Below, one piece after another: positions 49,801-64,000 of a stretch of DNA of 64,000 nt. The stretch lies in contig NC_088173.1 of the NCBI RefSeq assembly GCF_028769735.1, positions 13,289,038 to 13,353,037 on the forward strand, given 5' to 3'. Both the position numbers and the translations under genes were made by a program. The notes beneath the pieces are model-generated. The model did not search any database, had not been told where the DNA came from, and saw only the letters and a list, made by a program, of their open reading frames with translations. The stretch comes from Zonotrichia leucophrys gambelii (lineage: Eukaryota; Chordata; Aves; Passeriformes; Passerellidae). Each line of letters starts with the position of its first letter. Position 1 is the stretch's first letter.

Positions 49801-52800
49801 GATTAGCCACTATATGAAGAAATAAAAAGACAAGATATCAAAAATGTCTGTATTAATATCCATGCCTAGCAACTAGACCTTGTGATAGAAAATATTTTTC
49901 AGATTTTCTCAGGAAGTTTAGAAAGGAATAATCCAAGTGACTTCCTAATCAGTTATCCATGCAGAACAAGTATAATGGACAATCGTGAAGTAAGTCTAGT
50001 GAGAATGACAAGTCTCTTCTTGTTTTTCTTACCTAGCCAGGGTTCTGAACTAGCATTGCAGGGAAGAGAGCTTGCTAATCATTTCAAGACTGAGGGAACT
50101 CCAATTATGATTGGTAAGTACTTGAGTGTTGAAGAATACTAATGAAAGTGCATGGCCTCCCTGTGCTGAATTTCATTTCAATTAGAACCCATTTAATTTA
50201 CTGTACAAAAGTTAATCAAAACTGTAGATGGATTAAAAATTACAGTTTTCCCAAGGTAGCCTCAAAAATTATAGAGTTTAGTCTGGCTGGTATATTTTTA
50301 TTTGGTATTTCCTTCAAGCTCAGTTTTAAACATGGAAAAAAAGTCAGTCTAAATGGTGTTTTTATAAATTTCTGTTAAGTCAGAACTTGAGCTGACTTCC
50401 ATTCTCTACAGGAGCAGAAGTTCATAAAGTTCCCCAAAACTTTCCCTCAGAGAGGAGTACTGTTTTTCTGGCTTGGAAGAGAAGGGCATTATCCAAATTT
50501 GTTTTAAGACCAGTTTTAATAATGTGAAGTATTGGTATGATAACTGCCATTTGTAAAAATACTGCAGCATTAATTGAACTGTTTTTTCCATGTTGTGTTT
50601 TAGGAAATTGGCAATATTGATGTTATTATTTTCAACTTTAATAACATTAATTAAAGCAATTTTTCAATCTGTATTTGTCATTCCATAATACATTGTAACT
50701 TTCTCAAAACAGAGGTGCCAGAAGTCCAGACTTTGGTATGGTGGTGGTTTAGATTAGAGATTAGGAAGAAATGTTTCCCTGTTGGACACCAGAACAGCTG
50801 CCCAGAGTGCTTTGTGGATGCCCCAAGACCAGGGGCATGGCCCAGGGCTCAAGGCCAGGATCAATGGCGCTTTAAGCACCTGCTCTAGTGGGAGGTGACC
50901 TCCCCATGGCAGGGGGGTTGGAACTAGGGGATACTTAAAGTCCTTTACAACCCAAACCATGCTATGATTCTATTAAATATTCTTGGCCTTTCAGCAGCCT
51001 TTTTGTCTGAATTTCAAGAATGTAGAATCCTGTATTGAAAAATCTTTTAGTACCCTTTGTACTGCGCTCTTGTAGGTTGGTTTAATTTTTGTTGTCATTG
51101 GAGGGCTGGAGTTGGGCTTTTTGAGGGTAGGAGATTGGTTTTGCTTGTATTCTTCCAGGGATTTTGCAATCGCTATGTGCCGTGTTGGAGTTATTAGTAC
51201 AATATTGTGGGGAAGTAAAATATTGCATGTTCTCTGAAAGAAACATGCAAGAGTTGACCTGTGCCCATCTCATCAAAATATCCCCTTTTCCTGTTTGCAG
51301 GCTGAGGAAAGGGAAATCAGAATTTACTATTCTGCCCCTAATATTCATTGATGTAATACAGTAGAAAACAACAGATAAACTTCATCCAGGAATTCTGATT
51401 TCTCTTCTAATTTTAGTCCTTTTACAACCATGAAATTTTGCAGATTTCTTTCCTACAGTTAGGTTTCTTTAAAAAAAGTTCAAAAGAGACGTTTGTAATA
51501 TTCTTGACTTCATCTGGTGGAAGTGCTGAGGATTTAACCTGCCTTGCTGACTTGGAAGAAATTTGGAAAATACATTCTCTACTTATTTTAGTTACTACAA
51601 CTAACCTTTCTTAGATGTAGTAAAGGTACATTGTTTAATAATGTCAAGAATCTTATGAAAGAAACACTTTCAGAATCATCTTGATACAAGCTAATCTGTT
51701 AATAGAAGGTGTTGATGTACTTTTATTTAGACCTTGCACGTTAAATCAATCCCAATGAAAAAAAAATTAGCAATCTCTGTTTCTCCTGTTTTAGGTGGAG
51801 GTGTTTTGGCTCACACGATATTAGGAGTGGCTTGGAATGAGACTACAGGGCACATTAAATACTTGATTCTAGACCCACATTATACCGGAGGAGAAGATCT
51901 GCATGTTATATTGGAAAAGGTGAGGCTTAATGCACATACACACTCACACATTTATGTATATACATGTATTTTGGCATTAAACATATAATGTCCAGACAAA
52001 TACAACGTGGCCATTCTATGGCTTCTCCATTCCCTATGGAAGAAGCACTGACCCCACTTAACCTGCATACTACAGTATGCTAAGTATTGGCAATTTCTGA
52101 AACTTAGTGTCTTTGGAGATGGATCAGATCAGAAACTACAGCAAGTCATACTATAAAGAAATGTTCTTTATTTTATATGAATTCACCCATCTTCCCTTTT
52201 ACCCAGGAGTATATACCATAAATGTGTTTTATATTTTGAATAAAACAGAAAATTCTGTTCAGGCTGTAAGATGCTCTAAATGAAAGAGAAGATAATTTAT
52301 TTTAAATATTAAAAGTTATTTTAAAAATCCAGCAATAACCATTCTCAGATTAGGCCTTTAACAATGATCAGAGGGTAGGTACTGAATTGTTTTGAAAATG
52401 TGGAAAAACTACAGAGTGCTCAGGGGCATGTAATGTCATTTCCACATTTAAAGCCACTAAAAGGGACGACACAGCATGTTACAAACCAGTAAATATAGTG
52501 TCAGAAATGTAAACTCTTAAAGCAGCTGAATCATCCTGTAAGTGCTAGGTAGTCAATGTCTTTTCTGTTTTTCATGTTTAGTTGGTAATAGTAACTTTTA
52601 TTTCTAATTGATACCCTTGTGTAGGCCCAAAAAAAAAAAAAAAAAACCAAACAAACAAAAAACTAACAAATAAAGCCAAACAAACAAAATCCCACAAAAA
52701 AACCCAACAAACAAAACAAAGGAGCTCTTTAAGAAACATTTTACTGGCCTATAATGATCAAAGCTTGAAATGAACACAGGAAGAAACAATTTCCAAAGGA

Positions 52801-53360
52801 TGTGTAGGACCAAGGGCTGTTAGAGCTACTAGCTGTTAGAATGGTTTCAGTGGTCCAGGAGGATAAAATAAATGCAGAACCCACTTTCCTCATCAAAAGT
52901 GCCTAGGGAGGAACTAAGGGAAACTGTGAGAATGATGGTGCTTCAGAATAACATTTGCCTCTCAGGAGCAGCAGAAGGTAGTGAGGAGGTGGGGATGGGG
53001 AGGACATGATACTTTCCAAGAATTAAGCTGGGGAGGGAGTCTTTCTGTAATGTGTTTTCCATTAATGTGTTTCCAGGCATGTAGAGAACTTTCTGAAAAT
53101 TGTCATTGCATTCTACAGACACTTGAAAATAATTCATACAGCTCAGATTAGTATAATTAGTAAAATAGGAATTGACTCAATAGTAAAAAGCATGAAAAAC
53201 AGAATTGGAATTTCTGTCAGGAAACCCAGATTTTGAAGTAGATTTAAAAGCTCTCTTGCTTTTCCTTGGACAGGGCTGGTGTGGCTGGAAGGGCCCGGAG
53301 TTTTGGAACAAGGACGCCTATTATAACCTGTGCCTACCTCAACGACCCAAGGCTATTTAA
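40752..53360 (+). CDS. UFSP2: UFM1-specific protease 2
   Basis: UFSP2 is the cysteine protease (C78 family) that trims the UFM1 precursor and removes UFM1 from targets such as ribosomal protein uL24 at the ER. Coding exons: 40752-40815, 42592-42772, 42855-42921, 43244-43401, 44203-44395, 45847-45993, 46624-46788, 48330-48454, 50037-50113, 51795-51919, 53274-53360. They join in frame to 1389 nt, or 462 residues (human 469). The catalytic Cys is in [12 protein letters not shown] (residue 295), with Asp419 and His421 in LILDPHYTG. These correspond to human C302, D426 and H428. The ATG at 40752 (gaagctATGg, good Kozak context) starts [18 protein letters not shown]. All junctions are GT/AG. The protein looks intact and functional. 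Exon 8 is flanked by two recent tandem duplications (see findings), and longer in-frame forms are possible. It runs tail-to-tail with ANKRD37. Confidence 0.97.
40816..42591 (+). other. UFSP2 intron 2
   Basis: 1.8 kb, AT-rich. No exon or recognisable repeat. Confidence 0.8.
42592..42772 (+). CDS. UFSP2: UFSP2 exon 3
   Basis: Encodes [38 protein letters not shown] and [15 protein letters not shown]. One residue is missing relative to human (STVPELT against NTIPGELT). Confidence 0.96.
42855..42921 (+). CDS. UFSP2: UFSP2 exon 4
   Basis: 67 nt, separated from exon 3 by only 82 bases. Encodes a charged lysine-rich segment [20 protein letters not shown], then DT. Donor gtatgt. Confidence 0.94.
43244..43401 (+). 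CDS. UFSP2: UFSP2 exon 5
   Basis: Encodes [20 protein letters not shown], then [20 protein letters not shown] and [12 protein letters not shown]. The acceptor is a tandem cagcagcag, so use of the second site would drop one Gln. The first site gives the same length as human. Confidence 0.95.
43402..44202 (+). other. UFSP2 intron 5
   Basis: 0.8 kb with an A run of 20 bases at 43881-43900. Nothing else recognised. Confidence 0.75.
44203..44395 (+). CDS. UFSP2: UFSP2 exon 6
   Basis: Encodes [40 protein letters not shown] and the segment up to LESYRK. Conserved with human throughout. Donor gtaaag. Confidence 0.96.
44396..45846 (+). other. UFSP2 intron 6
   Basis: 1.45 kb. A G/T-rich stretch lies at about 44786-44862 (ttgggg and gtttgt blocks). 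No gene or repeat family assigned. Confidence 0.75.
45847..45993 (+). CDS. UFSP2: UFSP2 exon 7
   Basis: 147 nt, phase 0 at both ends. Encodes [38 protein letters not shown] and [11 protein letters not shown]. Confidence 0.96.
46444..46654 (+). repeat. 54-bp tandem array over the UFSP2 exon 8 acceptor
   Basis: Three full copies (46444-46497, 46498-46551, 46552-46605) and a fourth that runs 49 bases before continuing into exon 8. As printed the copies are identical. Each contains the branch/pyrimidine region cccctctgtgcag and the first 30 bases of exon 8. Acceptors fall at 46462, 46516, 46570 and 46624. The unit is 18 codons without a stop ([18 protein letters not shown]). Confidence 0.97.
46624..46788 (+). 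CDS. UFSP2: UFSP2 exon 8 (catalytic cysteine)
   Basis: Encodes [40 protein letters not shown] and [15 protein letters not shown], which contains the nucleophilic Cys. The acceptor at 46624 gives the length found in human. Three upstream copies of the same acceptor would add 18, 36 or 54 residues in frame. Confidence 0.95.
46767..47284 (+). repeat. 259-bp tandem duplication over the UFSP2 exon 8 donor
   Basis: Copy 1 is 46767-47025 and copy 2 is 47026-47284, apparently identical. Each includes the last 22 bases of exon 8, the donor cag|gtacag and 237 bases of intron. The second donor falls at 47047/47048. Confidence 0.97.
47285..48329 (+). other. UFSP2 intron 8, remaining part
   Basis: No exon or repeat recognised after the 259-bp duplication. 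The acceptor is gatgttgcaaag, which has a weak pyrimidine tract. Confidence 0.75.
48330..48454 (+). CDS. UFSP2: UFSP2 exon 9
   Basis: Encodes [20 protein letters not shown], then [20 protein letters not shown] and V. Strongly conserved with human. Donor gtaaga. Confidence 0.96.
48455..50036 (+). other. UFSP2 intron 9
   Basis: 1.6 kb. It holds a direct repeat of agaagaggtataattaa near 48540-48573, two related blocks containing ctataaattgctt (48666 and 48760), and a long palindrome at 49661-49701. No gene recognised. Confidence 0.75.
49661..49701. repeat. Long AT-rich palindrome
   Basis: Perfect inverted repeat with 17-base arms (tactgcagtattataat) and a 7-base loop. The left arm and following bases recur directly at 49692-49712, so the palindrome overlaps a 31-bp direct repeat. 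Confidence 0.9.
50037..50113 (+). CDS. UFSP2: UFSP2 exon 10
   Basis: 77 nt. Encodes [20 protein letters not shown], then TPIMI. Acceptor tttttcttacctag, donor gtaagt. Confidence 0.95.
50114..51794 (+). other. UFSP2 intron 10, containing a CR1
   Basis: 1.7 kb. A sense-strand CR1 3' end occupies about 50738-50975. The rest has no recognised content. Confidence 0.8.
50738..50975 (+). mobile_element. CR1 LINE 3' end
   Basis: Contains attaggaagaaatgtttccc, gaacagctgcccagagtgct, agtgggaggtgacctcccca, ggcaggggggttggaactag and a 3' end of acccaaaccatgctatgatt. This is the standard CR1 order and tail, 5'-truncated. Confidence 0.95.
51795..51919 (+). CDS. UFSP2: UFSP2 exon 11 (catalytic Asp and His)
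   Basis: Encodes [20 protein letters not shown], then [20 protein letters not shown] and K. The DPH motif supplies the Asp and His of the active site. Confidence 0.96.
51920..53273 (+). other. UFSP2 intron 11
   Basis: 1.35 kb. Contains an A-rich tract with aaac units at about 52627-52720. No gene recognised. Confidence 0.75.
53274..53360 (+). CDS. UFSP2: UFSP2 last exon
   Basis: Acceptor ttccttggacag. Encodes [20 protein letters not shown], then LPQRPKAI and TAA. Human ends LPQRPNMI. Confidence 0.96.
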   Translation, partial: GWCGWKGPEFWNKDAYYNLCLPQRPKAI

Positions 53361-53845
53361 ATTCACTCTCATGCTGAATATGCTGAGACAGAACAGTAGC
53401 TAAACTAGATAAAACTCTCCTGTTATTTATCAAAATAATGCTTTAAGTCAATCAAAACCCATTTGAAATAGAAATGTTGGTTGAATGACTTAAATTAAGA
53501 AACTATTTTTTTAAAATGAAACCTCTAGAAATAAGAGTTACCTGCTTTGAACTGTATTCCTTATAAATGCATCTATTAGGCAACAAATACTCTGTACTTT
53601 TCCATAGCACAACTTCAGGTTTATATAGTATTTCCTCTTCTGCTAGAATCTTTGTAGATTAAATGCCAAATCCACTTGTTTTAGGGAATTGTTTCATGAC
53701 AAAAAGATAAAGTGTCCTCTGCCTTTCAAGTTCCACTTAGCCAGCTGTCTTGTCCATTATGAATCTGTTCAAAGGCTTTGTTTGTTGTTGGGATTCTTGA
53801 TGAGGCATTTTAGGAGTGGGAAAAGAATGGCCAAATTTACTGAAT

Positions 53846-53907
53846 TTTATTAATTTTTCTGTCATATTTACACAGAAAGAGAATTAATTTTTCTATGCTC
53901 ATTTATT
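53846..53907 (-). terminator. ANKRD37 polyadenylation signals (candidates)
   Basis: On the minus strand AATAAA occurs at 53907-53902 and 53851-53846, about 480 and 540 bases after the ANKRD37 stop. Confidence 0.45.
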
Positions 53908-53975
53908 TATGACTGAATGAATACAAGTATTCCAGGAAAAAAAAAAAACTCAAAAATGCTTCTGTAAGAAGTAAC

Positions 53976-53981
53976 AATAAA
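53976..53981 (+). terminator. UFSP2 polyadenylation signal
   Basis: AATAAA 616 bases past the stop, followed by a T/C-rich stretch. It is the best plus-strand candidate before ANKRD37. Confidence 0.55.
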
Positions 53982-54387
53982 CAAGCTTTCCTCCTTCTCA
54001 GAAGGAGACAATGTCCCAGCACACACATCTCACTGCTCGGTGTATCATCCAGTCACGGTTCTTCATATTCCCCTTATTTCATGTTGGAATTACAAGCTGT
54101 TTCTTCTGGCAGCTAGGAGACAAGATCTGTCATAGGGATAAAATAAGTCTGTAGCTACTTCATCAGTACATCAGTAAGAGTACCAATGATTTTTTTTTTT
54201 TTTTCTGTGTTGAAGTAGCCTCTTAAGTGGCATTCCACATATACTGTCCATTTCCAAGAATACCCTAAGTACCTATGCAAGTTCATCCTTACTAGGAGGC
54301 TCCTAAATCTAACTGCTCTAACACGTTTGTTTTACTTAGATGCTAAAAACATTTTAAAATATTCAGATTTGTATTAAACCAACATTG

Positions 54388-56388
<2,001 letters not shown>

Positions 56389-56536
56389 CGCTTCCCCTTG
56401 CTGGGCGCGGGGCTCTCTGTCGGGCTGTCGGGGCTCGGGTTGTCGGGGCCGGGCAGCGCGGCGCGGGTCCGTCCGTGCCCGCCTCCCCGGCGGGCTGCGA
56501 GCGCCGGGCCCGCGGCCCCGCCCGCCCCGCCGGCCG

Positions 56537-56542
56537 CACGTA
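56537..56542 (-). promoter_or_regulatory. Candidate hypoxia response element 1
   Basis: On the minus strand TACGTG followed by C (core RCGTG), about 150 bases upstream of the ANKRD37 ATG. Confidence 0.4.
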
Positions 56543-56644
56543 GGCAGCGGCAGCCGCCGCCCAATGGCCGCCGCGAGGCTCCGCGGGGCCGCGGCCGGGC
56601 CGGGGCTGGCGGCGGGGGCGGCCATGTGGCGCGGGGCCGGCCGG

Positions 56645-56650
56645 CACGTC
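56645..56650 (-). promoter_or_regulatory. Candidate hypoxia response element 2
   Basis: On the minus strand GACGTG followed by C (core RCGTG), about 257 bases upstream of the ATG. Confidence 0.4.
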
Positions 56651-56830
56651 CCGCACACACTCGCCAGCCGCGGCAGCGCCCTCCGGAGCCCCGGGCAGCC
56701 CGGCACCCGCTGCTGCACCGGCCGGGAGCGGGCCCGCTGGAAGCGCCGCTGCCCCGGGAGCCCTGAGCGCGGCCTGGTGTGCGCTGGGCTGCGCTGCTGC
56801 CAGACGGAGCCGCCACAACGCTTCTGCCAG

Positions 56831-59069
56831 CCGACCTTAACGCTGGTTTGGGAAGGCTAGACCAAGGCAGACTTGCATCTACGAAAGAAAACAATAGAGA
56901 AATAATTTAGATTTTTTTACCAAAAAAACAAAGCTTAAGTCAGTGCAAAGAAATCCGTACAATCGTCCTGCCCAAGCTCTGCCACTAGGCCAGGGAGACT
57001 GGGCAGACGTGTTGCGCTGTGAGACCCAGCTCTGCCCTTCAGCACAGACATTGCAGCAAGCTCATCGCCACCAGTGTGAGCGGGACTAGAATCGGCAATG
57101 CTGGGTCTGGGCACAGCCACCTGCTACATCTCTGCTCAAAACACATTTGCCAAAACAGAACCTTGATTGTCACATGAGCTTGAAGCATTCTAGAGAGGGT
57201 GAGTGTGCAAAGTGCACAACTCTGTTCCCTTAGCATTATGGTATTTCCTTCTGTCTCAAATACCTACACGTTTGTTATGGAAGTTCCTCATAATCACTAC
57301 CATAATTTAAAAAAATAATTGAAAGTCACATATTTAAAAAACAAATAATAATGGCACGGTTTTAATAAACAGAGATGGGGAAAAGAAGCCTAACAGTATT
57401 CCTTTAGGGCATACATAGTTCTGAAATTAATTCACAAACATGATGAAATTACCTTCTGCTTCTCCTTTGGGAAAGCTAATATAAATTATTTTAGTATAAT
57501 ATGAGCATATGCAGTTCAATTTTTAAAGGTGCAGAAATCCCGGTAGATAGGCTGTGATCAATTCAGCAGAATTGTTTCAGTAAGTGACAGTTTTCATTTC
57601 TCTTTTACATGGAAAGAAGTACACTTGTGTAATTACAAAATGTTGTATTGGGTTTGTCCCTGAACAGCTAGCCAAGCTAATTAGTTAACAAACAAAATTC
57701 CTACACTTCCACCTATGCTTTGTTGGGGATGAAATACCTTTGTGCAATTTTAAAGATTCTTTTGAAAACACACATATCCAGAATTAGCTAAAGCTAAATA
57801 GTTTTACATTGCCCAAGAGGTTGTGTTTTGGTGCTTTTGGTTTTATTTTTCTTTTAAAGATCTTTCCTCCCCACATTACCTCAGCAATTCAGAGGTTTCA
57901 AGCTGAACCTGAGGAATCTCATCTTTCCAGCCTAGCCACCTACACACACATGCATCCGGCCAGCCAAAACTCTTCAAATTCCTGCTATTAATTAGTTCTT
58001 GAGCTTCAGGTCACATTTTGCACACCTCATTAGTGCCTGCAAAACTCTTCTGCTTTTGAATAACTGGCATTTGTACTTGTATAAACACAGGAGCAACAAT
58101 TGTCATATTTTATGTATGGGGCAGCCCCAAGTGCCAGGTAAGGACAAGGCTTCCTGGCTACAGCTGTTCTGGAAAATAACTTAGCAAAAATTCTGTGCTT
58201 TGTATCTCAGATCACACATCTTGCTTATGTATCAACAAAATTAAATTGGAAAAATGGTTCTAATGAATGTGTAAGCAGTCAGATAAACCAAGGTGTGCTG
58301 GTGAATCTCACACCCTTCTGCATCAAAAGCAGCCGTGCAACCCATTGTCACTTGTCTTTGCTGAAGGGTACTGCTGCTTTCACAGACTGTTCTTCACTCT
58401 GCCTGTTCAATCAAGTAATTAATTGATGCTTTAAAAAAAAAGTTTCCTTTCCTGTAGATTTCTTTGGTTATATCCTCTACAGAAATGAACCAGGATTAAT
58501 TTTAGCAGTTTTTTGGTACTTTAAGTCACTTGGGACTGCTGGGAAACATTACATTGAGCCCATGGTTTTAACCACACAAATCTGCAGGCATCACTCTCCC
58601 GTTTTGATTGTTGCCTCTGTCCCTGTCGCTATAGAAACAGATCGCACTGCCAAAAATGGAAGGATGATAATCATCTGGAAAAAAAAGAAAAAGCTGGGAG
58701 CACAGCTAAAGATTATTTTGAAAGCACTCTCGTGCATTTTGACATTAGTTCCTTTTTGTAAGGGAGACAGCCAGAAGCAATCAACAGAAGTGGAAACAAT
58801 GCTTTACATTTCAGGAGAAACCTCGAACAGCATCTTCCCTCAATTATCCTTTTAAAGTTTTTTAATATCTCTATGGGCAAAACAAACTACATTACAACAA
58901 ACAGTTTCTGATCACTGGAAGCGGCGTGAAGTCCCGCCTGCTGGACCGAAGTGTCACGGCCTGGTGCCTTTTTCTCTGAATTGCATCCAGAGTTTCTGCT
59001 CCTTTTGCCTTTAGTGTTCTGCAGAGCATTTTGGGCTTCTGCTTTTAATTTCCGACAGCACGGGCGGCA
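56831..59069. other. Spacer between ANKRD37 and LRP2BP promoters
   Basis: 2.2 kb of ordinary AT-rich sequence between two CpG islands of divergent genes. No exon, RNA gene or repeat recognised. Confidence 0.65.
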
Positions 59070-59231
59070 GCAGGGAAGATCCGCATCCCGTCCTGCCGCT
59101 TGTTGTCAGCTCGTTCCGGACAACGGCCGGAGGCGGGGCCGAGCCCGAACGGCAAAGCCGTCGTTCCGTCCCCATCCACCCATCCGTCCCTCTCCTGCCC
59201 TGCCGGAGGTCGTGCCGCCCCACGCCCGGCT

Positions 59232-63846
<4,615 letters not shown>

Positions 63847-64000
63847 TAAAAAGTAGTCATGACTAATTTTTAATTTCAGAGAAATAATACAGTGGTATAT
63901 TTGACTCTGAACATTGTATTTTGAGTAGTTAGACATTATCATCCATTTAAGCCAATGTAAACAGATAGTCAGAATTCCTCATTTTGACTCACTTGACACT

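Larger units (their letters stand above)
53361..54000 (+). other. UFSP2: UFSP2 3' UTR, approximate
   Basis: Runs from the stop to just past AATAAA at 53976-53981. The 3' end overlaps the probable 3' UTR of ANKRD37 on the other strand. Confidence 0.55.

Overview
The window is nuclear DNA from a bird, most likely a songbird (passerine). The coding sequence is split into short vertebrate-type exons with GT/AG boundaries. The gene order PDLIM3 - UFSP2 - ANKRD37 - LRP2BP matches human 4q35.1 read in reverse. The interspersed repeats are avian: CR1 LINE 3' ends carrying ATTCTRTG-type tails, a tRNA-Ile-derived SINE with a CR1 tail resembling zebra finch TguSINE1, and several avian-type ERV LTRs.

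Layout. 1-20976 (+): PDLIM3 (ALP) without its first exon, which lies left of the window. It includes the alternative smooth-muscle-type exon and the skeletal-type exon pair. About 21-38 kb: a long gene-poor interval with a solo LTR (30197-31535, flanked by a 5-bp target duplication), a minus-strand LTR, an LTR fragment, microsatellites and an orphan CpG island near 34.2 kb. In human this interval holds CFAP96 (C4orf47) and CCDC110; I could not recognise either here. About 38.3-53.4 kb (+): UFSP2, the UFM1-specific protease, with a CpG-island promoter and eleven coding exons giving 462 residues. 56388-54388 (-): ANKRD37, four exons, 169 residues, tail-to-tail with UFSP2. 59232 to the right edge (+): the first part of LRP2BP, head-to-head with ANKRD37, continuing past the window.

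The genes are not an operon. PDLIM3 is a Z-disc/actin-cytoskeleton adaptor, UFSP2 acts in the UFMylation cycle at the ER, ANKRD37 is a small ankyrin protein known as a hypoxia target, and LRP2BP is a Sel1-repeat protein named for binding LRP2/megalin.

The most unusual feature is around UFSP2 exon 8, which carries the catalytic cysteine. Two independent, perfect tandem duplications sit on its two edges. A 54-bp unit spanning the 3' splice site is present nearly four times, giving four equivalent in-frame acceptors. A 259-bp unit spanning the 5' splice site is present twice. Other points of note are two alternative ZM motifs in PDLIM3, candidate hypoxia elements upstream of ANKRD37, likely overlapping 3' ends of UFSP2 and ANKRD37, and a 52-base poly-C run inside the solo LTR.
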